The position numbers and the translations under genes are program-made. Positions 55,097 to 64,000 of a stretch of DNA of 64,000 bases are shown here, in pieces. Under the pieces are notes generated by a model. The model searched no databases, was not told where the DNA came from, and saw only the letters and a program-made list of their open reading frames with translations. The stretch covers positions 10,808,501 through 10,872,500 of the forward strand of contig NC_053042.1 in NCBI RefSeq assembly GCF_003473485.1, read 5' to 3'. The stretch comes from Medicago truncatula. Lineage: Eukaryota; Streptophyta; Magnoliopsida; Fabales; Fabaceae. How positions within the stretch are numbered: the first letter of the stretch is position 1; each line of letters opens with the position of its first letter.

Positions 55097-55850
55097 TTTT
55101 TTTTTAAACATCAAATTTCATTTAACAACCAGATCCCTGCTCAAGACGAATAGAGACGGGTAAAACTGAGAATACAAACTAAAAACGCCGTACAAAGTCG
55201 GAACACCCAAATATAAACACCTTAAAAAACACCCTTGAGGACAACACCCATCAAAATACATGTTATCACTTAAAACAGACTCCTTCACGAAAACGACATC
55301 TGAAAAAACGATATCCAACCACCCATCGTCACTACTCATCCCGCAAGAAACACCCCTCAAAAATAAACTCTCAGTCCTCGATACCAAAGCAGAGCCGCAC
55401 CCGAAAAGCTCCTATCAGAGAAAATCATTCAGCTTCCACCACCTCGCGACCTCCGAACCACCGAAAAAATCATAAAAAGCCCAAAACCAAACTTGAGCCA
55501 AACAACTGACTCCCGATCTCGAAGCAAAATTAACCGGCCCACCGGAAACCAGCACACAAACAGTAAGACAAACCACAAGATAGGCGGGGGTGCAAACAAC
55601 GATCAAAAGGAAAAGGCTCAGCTCAATGGGACCTGCTCCCTCCAAACACCCTAAACACCTTAACAACCCCAAAAATGCAAACAAGGGTTAGTGACGACGA
55701 AACCAAGACCCAAGTAACAGAGGCAGCCTCCAAAAGAAATCACCCCCAATAAACACTTGCCTCCTCATCTACAACAACATTAGCCACCCCCTAATAAAGC
55801 TTCCTAAAAAATGAACACACAGTGACCTTAGGATGGTCTTCCAACGAGCT
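55097..55850 (-). mobile_element. LINE-like 3' end with oligo(A), 5' truncated
   Basis: On the minus strand this is a G- and T-rich untranslated-type sequence ending GAAATTTGATGTTT plus oligo(A) (55097-55109). Base composition differs sharply from its surroundings. Open frames in it show no domain. The oligo(A) end and composition suggest the 3' part of a LINE; the 5' border near 55850 is a guess. Confidence 0.5.
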
Positions 55851-57832
55851 TAATGACCCAATTTTAGAATTTTATTTATTTAATTGCTTTATTAATTATT
55901 TAATTGTATGGTGTGTTATATTTGTTGGTTAATGGGGTTTTGGAGATATTAAAGGTATTTTTGTAATTTAAGGAGTAAGGGTAATTTTGTAATTTAGGGT
56001 GAAGTGTATTTTAGTAATTTTGGGTATGGAGAGTTAATTAATGAAGATAGTAATAACTTGGGTAATTAATAGAATAATGGTGTGTGTGAGTAATAGTGAG
56101 AGTTTTATTGAAGTAATTGTGTGGTGACAGGGATGGCAATGGGTACTCTATGGATAGGGTACTACAATGCCCTTCCTCGTACCAACATTTATAAAAAATA
56201 CTTGTACTCGAGCCCATATTCTCGTGGGCAACAACTTTAGTGTCATTCTCCATACTTTATGAGCACCTTAGTGCTCATACCTGCACTCATTACCCGTACT
56301 TTAATTATGAAAAGACAATAAAAATATCACAATTGAAATAAAACTATGGTTTAATTTTTTTTCAAAAAAATTCAAAATAGTACGAATCGTAGTATTTAAC
56401 AAAATAAAAAATATCCTTCAAAAATTGTATACCAAAAAGAAGGACCAGCTATTGTATTTAGTAGTTTTTAGGTTTAGGCTTAGACTTAAATAGCTAAATT
56501 AATTAATTAATTATACATCAAAAATAAATAAATTATCTATCATATTATATAAATATGTATATACGGGTTGCGGGGTTGGACAGTATAGTACCCTTACCCG
56601 TACCCTTACTTATTCAAATTTACAGGTAATACCCAGACCCATACCCAGACTCATGAAAGCAGAGCTTTACCCTACCCATTGCAGGTATTTGTTGCGGGTA
56701 CCCATCGGACCTGGGTCCAATTGCCATCCCTAAGATCCCTACACTAATGTGGAGAAAAAATTGATCTGTTTACCGATTGGTTGAATGAGAATGCATACAC
56801 ATTACACGACACCACCAATCACCATGACACAAGATTGCAAGGTAAAACTATGAAAGTTATAATTTTCTTAAATGAAAATTTTGACATATTGCTATTAACA
56901 CCACCATTTTCATACACCATCCCGTGAAGTAACAAAAATTGGGCCAAACCCAACATCCCTCGTCAAACCCTTCTCCTATGCTCAGTTAGTCATCTGTGAT
57001 TTTCTCATCTCAAACCCTAAAACAAAGAGCTCATTCCCTTACCATCGCCACCGCATCAATACAAAAACAATATGCAATGCGTAAATCCGAAAAACAAATA
57101 CAACATGCATCGAACCGAAATCAAAAGCAAACCAAGCATGATAGATTCAAATTCAGTTGATTCTAAGAATCTTCAAGAAACTGGTAATAACGAAATATAA
57201 ATACAAAAAATCACAACAAAAGATGATATTCAAATAAATTATGCTTCAATACTCTCTAAGATTATGAAATATTGATCGCTAATGATATAGGTGAACCATC
57301 TTAAGTGTACATTTATTATTGTTTAGAAAGTGGTCTTCCAAAAGATTTAAAGTTTCTCTCCCTCTTTTTTTTCCTTTAAATTTTCAAGATAGATTAATAC
57401 AATACATGTACTAAAACAATGCAACCTTGCTTATTTGGTCAACCAAATAATCTAACCTAATGTGACACCCGTGCGTTCACACATAGTTGTTTATCATCGA
57501 ATATGACCCATTTTTCAATCTTCTCTTTTATTGAATATGTTTGGATAGAAATATAGAGAAGGTTGAGGAGATAGAGAAAACATGGTTTGTTTGTCGAATC
57601 AAGGCATATCTCATCGGCAGCGGAGGAAAATCGACTACAGCTGTTGGCTAAGGGAGAGAACACTTATGTGATTTAGTGTTTCAGAAGAATGAAAATGAGG
57701 GTGATAGGAAAGGACCATACTCGTAAATTTATACATGCACATACAAATAAAATTAATTGGATTTAGTAAAAATATTAACACATATAGAATAAAATTAACT
57801 TTTAGGAATTTGTGTTATTTCTGTTAATTAAG
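55851..57832. other. Intergenic with a hAT-like MITE
   Basis: No gene recognised. The minus-strand open frame at 57457-57663 has no domain. 55960-56030 repeats GTAATTTWAGG-like words. The MITE at 56128-56732 is listed separately. Confidence 0.45.
56128..56732. mobile_element. hAT-like MITE rich in GGGTA/TACCC
   Basis: Ends CAGGGATGGCAATGGGTAC and CCAATTGCCATCCCTA form an inverted repeat over AGGGATGGCAA. The interior contains many GGGTA/TACCC words, as in the elements at 20.4 and 48.1 kb. No 8-bp duplication was found. Confidence 0.6.
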
Positions 57833-58560
57833 ATATTTCTGTTACATAAAATATTAGAAATTCAATGAAAAAGTTAAATAAAATATTTAATAGATAAGAT
57901 CAAAAGTTTGTTGGGATATTTATGCCAATTCAAATATTGGTTAAAGAATAGAAAAATAATAAAAATATTGCGTATAAACGTGAAAGTTACACGTGGCATA
58001 AAAAACCTTACTTTATATATATATTATTGATTGATTGATTGATGATTTATAGTTGAAGGGTATCGTATGCAATTTGTTGACATATTTCTGTTACATAAAA
58101 TATTAGGAATTCAATAAAAAATTCAATGTAAAAATATTTAACAGATAAGATCAAAAGTTTGTTGAGATATTTATGTCAAATTAAATATTGGTTTTAAAAA
58201 ATAGAAAAATAATAAAAATATTGCAAATAAATGTGAAAGTGACACGTGACATTAAAACTTTACTTTATATATATACTATTGATATTGATACTATTGATTG
58301 ATCGATTGATCATTTATAGTTGAAGGGTATCGTTGTAATTTGTTGAGATATTTCTGTTACATAAAATATTACGAATAGGAGTTCAATAAAAAAAAGTCAA
58401 GTAAAATATTTAATATATAAGTTCAAAAGTTTGTTGAGATATTTATGTCAAATTAAATATTGATTTTGAAAAATTAAAAAAATAATAAAAATATTGCGAC
58501 TAAACATGGAAGAGACACGTGGCATAAAAATAAACCTTACTTTATATATATATACTACTG
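57833..58560. repeat. About 250-bp tandem repeat, three copies, each with an ACGTG core
   Basis: Units start at ATATTTCTGTTACATAAAATA (57833, 58082, 58348), giving spacings of 249 and 266 bp. Each contains AAAAGTTTGTTG, GATATTTATG, AATAATAAAAATATTGC and, near its end, TTACACGTGGCAT, TGACACGTGACAT or AGACACGTGGCAT, then CTTTACTTTATATATATA. Confidence 0.85.
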
Positions 58561-58575
58561 TTTTTTTTTAGGGAA

Positions 58576-58577
<2 letters not shown>

Positions 58578-58655
<78 letters not shown>
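58578..58655. repeat. (TA)n microsatellite
   Basis: About 39 uninterrupted TA units just after the third tandem copy. Confidence 0.95.
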
Positions 58656-58657
<2 letters not shown>

Positions 58658-58767
58658 ACACTATTGATATTTATAAAAAATATTTAAAAAGATACATAAG
58701 TTAATGATCGCATCTATTTTGATGATTTTTTATTTTTCTTTTATAACAAGGTTTAGAAGGAATATAT

Positions 58768-58808
58768 AGTAACCATCTACGTTTTTTTTAAAGAGTAACC
58801 ATCTACGT
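58768..58808 (-). mobile_element. Micro-insertion with perfect 15-bp flanking repeat
   Basis: AGTAACCATCTACGT at 58768-58782 and 58794-58808 brackets TTTTTTTAAAG, only 11 bp. Confidence 0.65.
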
Positions 58809-58848
58809 ATCTTTTTTTCGATCCACAACATTGACTTATCTTAAAACT

Positions 58849-59568
58849 TAGGGGTGTATAGGGTTGAGTTAACTCGAAAAATTTGGTCAAATTCATCCAA
58901 AAAAAAAAGTGGGTTGGGTTGGGTCATTGGGTTGGTATGATGTTAAGAAATGAAAAATACATAAAAAAAAATAACGGATTTCGAAGAAAACCAAACCCAA
59001 ACCCAATAAACACACTTACCCAATAATACCCACATTTTAATTTTATTTTCATTGAAACAAAAGAGAATACTAAAAGTTTTGGTCATAAATCAAGTCTAAT
59101 TTTCGAAATTGACACAAGGTATCAATATCTATCATCTATATTGAAAATTAAAGCATGCTAGAGTTACAAATTAGGATGTTGCACTTTTTGATTATTTTGA
59201 TGCTAATGCAATTTTATGTCATACAATTTTAGTTTGTTGCAAGTATTTTATGATGAAATATATTATTTAATATTATCATTTATTATTTTATGATGCTAAA
59301 ATATATTGAAAATAGGTTACACAATCTTTTTTTTAAAAAATAAAAAATTTAATTAACTTTTATGAAAAAATACTGGGCTCATTATTTAGTCATTTAATAT
59401 TATCAAAAAAAAAAAACTGAAAAATAAGTTGGGTAATCCAATACCCAACCCAACCTAACAATGTAACGGGTGATTATTTTAATTCAATCAAACCAGAGTA
59501 TCTTATATAGTTCGAATCTTAGATTTGATTAAACTCAACCAAACCAAACCGATCTACGTACACCCTTG
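58849..59568. mobile_element. hAT-type MITE, 720 bp, 8-bp duplication
   Basis: Ends TAGGGGTGTATAGGGTTG and, inverted, CAAGGGTGTACGTAG. Flanks are TTAAAACT (58841-58848) and TTAAAACC (59569-59576), an 8-bp duplication with one change. The interior has GGGTTGGGTTGGGT and, inverted, CCCAACCCAACC. Confidence 0.8.
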
Positions 59569-60155
59569 TTAAAACCTACTATTTAAATTGTAGTATAACT
59601 AATTTATTGCAAAAGTTTTATAAAAAAAATTCTCCAAAAATCATTTTTCTTTAATTCATTTAGGATTAACATCTAGGGACGTGGGACGTGTATTCGAAAT
59701 ATGGTTGGTAGTTGGTACGTGAATCACAACAAACATTGATGGTCGAATCAATATTATGTCAGCTAATATTGGTCCAACATTATTTTCAATTTTTTTTTTA
59801 TTAAAATCGGTGATTAGAAATTCATCTTAATAAATAAGAATTTAGAGTTTGAACTTTGCTCTTGTATATTACAACGTCTTTTTCACAATTGTATTATTTT
59901 ATACTCAGTTTACTCTAGCAATTTTAAAATGTCAATTTTAACCGAGCAATTAAGCTCAAATGGTAAATGAGTTTTATTAAGGATAAATTGTTTAGAAGAA
60001 CTCGAGTTTAATTTTTAGATGAAGTAATTTTTAATTAAGTTATGTTTACTTCATGGCCGAACTCCAAACTATTGTAAGTTGTAACCCCTTTCTTTAAGAA
60101 ACCTGAGAGTTACCGCAAAAAAGAATGTCAACTTCAAAAAAAACAAAAAATCTGT

Positions 60156-60286
60156 AAATGTCAACTTATATATACAGCTGTTTTGTGGTGTCACATTAAT
60201 AGGTAAATCTTATATATTTCAATCAATTATTCTATATATTCTTTGATATCTCTACATTATTAGTAGAAACATTAGAAATCAGAAAC
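60156..60286 (+). promoter_or_regulatory. Promoter block of MLP-like copy 4
   Basis: Retains AAATGTCAACTTATATATACAGCTGTTTT (60156 onward), identical in its core to copies 2 and 3, then diverges. The complement of TGTCAAC has the W-box core TTGAC. Distal parts of the shared promoter (AATCAATATTATGT, ATTGGTCCAACATTATTTTCA) lie near 59735-59790, separated by about 350 bp of unrelated DNA. Confidence 0.5.
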
Positions 60287-61140
60287 ATGGCTTTAAGTGG
60301 AAAAGTGTTCACTGAAATAGAGATTAGAGCACTTCCTGCTAAGGTCTATAATATTTTCAGGAAGCAACTTAAAAAAATTCCTGATATCTCCCCAGATCAA
60401 GTACAGGGAGCTAGATTGCATGAAGGTGGCTGGGAAAATGTTGGTTCTGTCATTCACTGGGAATATACAATAGGTAATTAAGGTTTGGTATGTTTCATAG
60501 TTTTTTTTTTTTTGGTTAAGTAGCCTAACGGCTACAGAAATTCACCTTAAAGGTAAATAAGTAGGGTGTCCGGGGTTCAAACCCCAACCCCTGCATATAA
60601 TATACATTATCCATGTACATAATATTGCTTTGTCATTTCGTCTATTTTACAACAAAAAAAAATGTAGATACACGTGAAAAATAAATAATTTATCATTGCA
60701 AAATAAATGAATCACTAATTTTGACATTTTTTAACACATAGTTTCGAAATTAAATATGTTTTTGTTTGTCTCTAATTTATTTTCTATATATCAATCAACT
60801 TTGATTGTAAATACTTTGAAACCCTGCAGATGAAAATGAAGAAAGTGCTAAAGTTAAAATTGAGACTATAGATGATGAGAATAAGGTAATCACATTTAGC
60901 CTCTTTGATGGAAATGTGAGTGAGAGTTACAAGAGTTTCAAGGGAACATTGCAAGTGTTTGATTGCGAATTAGATATTAACGAATATGGTTCACTTGTTA
61001 GATGGACTTTTGAGTATGAGAAAGTAAAGGAGGATATTATAGGTGCATGTCCTGATTTATACTTGGACCTTGTTGCAGAGGTCACAAAAGATATTGATTA
61101 TCATCTTGAATTGGAATTGGAGCAAGATGAACAAAGATGA
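60287..61140 (+). CDS. MLP-like protein, diverged array copy 4
   Basis: Exon 1 (60287-60473) and exon 2 (60830-61140) join in phase to 165 aa. It starts MALSGKVFTEIEIRALPAKVY, then LHEGGWENVGSVIHWEYTI; exon 2 has DENEESAKVKIETIDDENK, FSLFDGNVSESYKSFKGTL, VRWTFEYEKVKED and VTKDIDYHLE. It differs from copies 2 and 3 by a one-residue insertion in exon 1, by CELDINEYGSL in place of KEHGGGI, and by a longer C terminus (LELELEQDEQR) where the others stop after KE. The short glycine-rich stretch before IVKW is lost. The intron is 356 bp and includes a SINE-like piece. It is the oldest duplicate of the array. The frame is intact; the function is inferred only from the fold. Confidence 0.9.
60498..60600 (+). 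mobile_element. SINE-like fragment in intron of MLP copy 4
   Basis: After an oligo(T) run come TTGGTTAAGTAGCCTAACGGC and GGGGTTCAAACCCC, which resemble A- and B-box regions of tRNA-related retroposons, then CCCCTGCATATAATATACA. No target duplication was identified. Confidence 0.4.
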
Positions 61141-64000
61141 AGATAAAGTGTGGTTGGATAAAGAGTTATTGTTTATCAAAACGTTTTTGTGATTGTGGGT
61201 GCATTTTTTTATGGCCAAAAGTTATTTGAATTCGTTTTTCTAAATAATTTGTTCTTGACTTACGGTCATTAGGAAAATCATTTGGTTTGTTGTGATGGAT
61301 GAGTTTGATTGCCTAAGTGAACTTCTATTTTTGTCTCTAATGTTGACAAAATATATATTTCATATTAGTTTTCCATTTTCATTAAGGAAAACATGAAAAA
61401 AGATAAAGGTTGTTGATATATGTTTTGTTGGGGTGAGGTATATGCTACATTTTGAGATTTAAAAATCTTTCCTAAGTTAACCACTATTTGTAAGAAATTC
61501 ATTATCAAAAGTTTTTTTTTTATCAAAACATATAACTTCAATAGGATAATTAGTCTAATCCATCCTATCCAGAGTGATTTTTCCTCCTAACCTTAGATGG
61601 ACTTCCTTCCCATAAGACTTCTTTTCTATAATAACATAGCATTTTTCTTTCTAAGTTTGGTGTTTTGAACACCTACATTGGTCTTTTTTTTCTTCAAATA
61701 TTTCTATTTTATGAAGACTAATAGACAGCAAGACAAGTTTATTTTAAGGTTTTGAATATATCCCCTTTCATACAAGAAGAATAATATCGTTGAATAGCAA
61801 GACAAAAGAAAGAGTTGTTGGATAGAGATTGTACGATGTTGTACTACTATCCGTTGTCTTATTTTGTTTGCGCATGATTTCTTTTAGATGAAAGACTTTT
61901 TAAAGAATCACTTCATTGCACTTAAAAGATCATCCATATGTTATTAAACCAAAGCTTACCACTTGATCTTCAGTTTGATCCTTTCAAAGGATCGTTGTAA
62001 CTAGATGATTGCTTTGATTTCTTCTTGTATCAATCATCGAGAGGATATCTTTGCTTTTTTCTTGTATCAATTATCCAGATGATAGCTTTGATTTCTTCTT
62101 GTATCAATTATCCAGAGGATAGCTTAGGTCAGACGGTTGAAACCGTACTTTGACTTTCTTTTATGCTAATCATGCAGAGGATCGTCATATCCAGACGATA
62201 GCTTTGATTTCTCTGTATTATTTACTTATCTAGAGGATACATTTTACACATACGGTGTTTTCCATTGATTTTCCGTTGACTAGAGTCTAGAGGATTCGTT
62301 GTTTCCCTTCTTTTAGACTTGATCAACATTTCTTGTGGTTGGAATTCCTTTAGACCAAACAAAACTATTTTTTTGTCATAGTATACATAGTATTACTATG
62401 CCCAGAAGATTTCCCTTTAGTTTTCTCTTGTCTTATTAAATACCTTCACACTTAAGAATCAAATTGAGGTATAAGTACTATTCATTGGAGTAATTAGTTA
62501 TTTGATTTGTTTATCAATGATACATGATAAACAAACCGACAGAGCCAGCAGGGTATATCATTGTATAATTTGATATACTATGGATATAATTTTCTTATGA
62601 GCAGGTAATAATATGGATATAATTAATCATTGTTAGTGTTAACTTTTATGATTGTACAGGGAGGATGTTCCTATGCAAATCAAACGAACCTTCCAAATGT
62701 AATTTTTTAATTAAAAAGGTATCGGAAAAAGGTGCTCACAAAAATGGGACGGTGGACTCTCCCTTCCAGATGCTATAAATCCAACTGAAATATTCGTCAT
62801 TCTTTAAATAAAATAAAAATAGATAATTTGTAAGAAAGAAATAACTATAAAAACCGATTGGTGTAAACATTAAAAGTTTTGACATGACATTTTCGTTAAA
62901 ATTACAACCTAATTTTCATGAAGGTTTAATTTTCTAAAATATGAGATCTAACTATCTTATCTATTTAACTTGTTTGAGATTTGAGATGAGAGCAGAAAAA
63001 AGTTCAAATTTAAGTGAAGAAAAAAATACTAATATACTAATATAACAACAAACATTTTAATTAAAATTGATATCAATTTTTTTTTTCTTTCTAATCACAT
63101 CAACAAATTAATATTGACATAAATTTTGAAGATGATTCAATTTCAGCTGACATTTTTTGACAAGAGGAAGTAATAGAAAATACAATTCGTTTCGGAGGTA
63201 GTTTCATTGTCGTGACAAACTCTAACTTGTCAAATTTCAGTGCATCTGTTATTCATGACATGTTCCTACAAAGGCCCAACGAACAATGAATTTTTTAAGT
63301 GAATCATGAGCTAACATGGCTCGGAACAATGAGATTGTTGATTTGGACAAAAACACAAGTCAACCATTTCGATTGATGGTCCCAAGAAAGAAGAAGAACA
63401 AGAAGAAGCATTCTGAGACAAGAAAAGATTTAAGGTGGTGTTTCCAACCGTTCGCCTCACTAGTTTGCTTTTTTTTTTTTCTTCTATTTGTTTTGATTTT
63501 CTCTTGCTCTTATGGAGGATTTTGGTTTTGTCCGCCCTCTTCTTTACACTTTTCTCTTTCATTTAATATATGATTGTGATATTGGAGTAGGAGGTCCATT
63601 TGCATCTCATTTTTCCCTTAAAAAAAGTAGTGTATCTTTATATTGCATTGGATGCCACATCAATTTGTTATTATGTTTAAATAACAAACTCAATTAACAC
63701 TACCTTCTTAGGCCCTAACAATTGAGACAAAACTAAATTATAGTATGATAATAAGGAGAATTAGTTGGGATAATAAGAAGGTTAATTCAATAATAAGCAA
63801 GTGATGTATGACTTTGATGACTCAAAAGCTCCAAATGCGGGTAATGTCGTAAGGACCACGCCAACCCTCATGTCCCCTTTTGTAAGGGTAGAAGATAAGC
63901 CATGACAAGGGATGAGCCTTACAATTAGGATCAAATATAATAATAATTAGCATCCATCTTATGAGTCAATTCTATGGACTACAACCAAACATGTGAGAAC
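61141..64000. other. Intergenic, no supported gene
   Basis: Downstream of MLP copy 4. The open frame at 63316-63573 starts in a good plant context (AACATGGCT) and encodes a Lys-rich stretch (RKKKNKKKH), but then runs into a low-complexity hydrophobic tail; it could be a short first exon or chance. No other element is recognised apart from the minisatellite at 62004-62115. Confidence 0.4.
62004..62115. repeat. About 38-bp minisatellite, three copies
   Basis: Units contain GCTTTGATTTCTTCTTGTATC and AATTATCCAGAGGATA. Diverged further copies (CCAGACGATAGCTTTGATTTC) follow near 62190. The surrounding 61.4-62.5 kb has the look of an old repeat, but no termini were found. Confidence 0.7.

Noticed and set aside
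63316-63573. 85-aa plus-strand open frame with good start context
   Set aside because: Lys-rich start followed by a low-complexity hydrophobic tail and no recognisable family; mentioned only as a possibility in the intergenic entry.

Overview
The window is plant nuclear DNA: AT-rich, intron-containing and dense in transposable elements. The gene content and repeat types (NLR beginning MAEQIPYGVA, a Bet v 1/major-latex-protein array, SIRE/Maximus-like LTR remnants, plant L1-type LINEs) suggest a papilionoid legume of the Medicago/Trifolium/Pisum kind. That assignment is inference from recognised families, not from a search.

Layout. 1-10.8 kb: intergenic DNA with short tandem repeats and one nearly complete Ty1/copia element (4195-9206) with 278-bp LTRs and a TTTTT target duplication. 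10.9-13.2 kb (+): a two-exon DUF4228/PADRE gene. 14.3-19.5 kb (-): an 11-exon quinolinate phosphoribosyltransferase gene (374 aa, NAD biosynthesis) whose plastid-targeting N terminus I could assemble in frame across two short upstream exons. 22.2 kb (+): a small secreted peptide precursor of the IDA-like type. 23.8-24.9 kb (-): a single-exon six-bladed beta-propeller (SMP-30/NHL-like) protein with signal peptide and C-terminal membrane anchor. 27.8-31.0 kb (-): a CC-NB-ARC-LRR resistance-type gene interrupted by one in-frame TAG at the NB-ARC/LRR border. 31.2-41.8 kb: nested transposons (SIRE-like solo LTR, Stowaway MITEs, a LINE with 17-bp target duplication, a TIR element containing a Helitron with a captured B3-like fragment, palindromic MITEs, a LINE 3' fragment). 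41.9-61.1 kb (+): a tandem array of four MLP-like (Bet v 1 fold) genes: one exon-2-only relic and three with intact reading frames (153, 153 and 165 aa), sharing promoter blocks and separated by hAT, LINE, SINE and long-palindrome elements. 61.2-64 kb: intergenic.

The genes do not form a pathway; this is ordinary euchromatic gene space. The most unexpected signal is a set of more than ten micro-insertions across the window. Each is about 8-29 bp, made of a few bases plus an oligo(A) or oligo(T) run, and is flanked by an 8-18 bp direct repeat, as if target-primed retrotransposition had stopped almost at once. One has an empty site in a paralogue inside the window. The Helitron likewise has an intact empty copy of its target site 0.6 kb away, which fixes its borders to the base.

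Limits: all calls were made by eye. Intron borders rest on GT/AG signals, frame continuity and family similarity. TE family names are from terminal motifs, not database matches.
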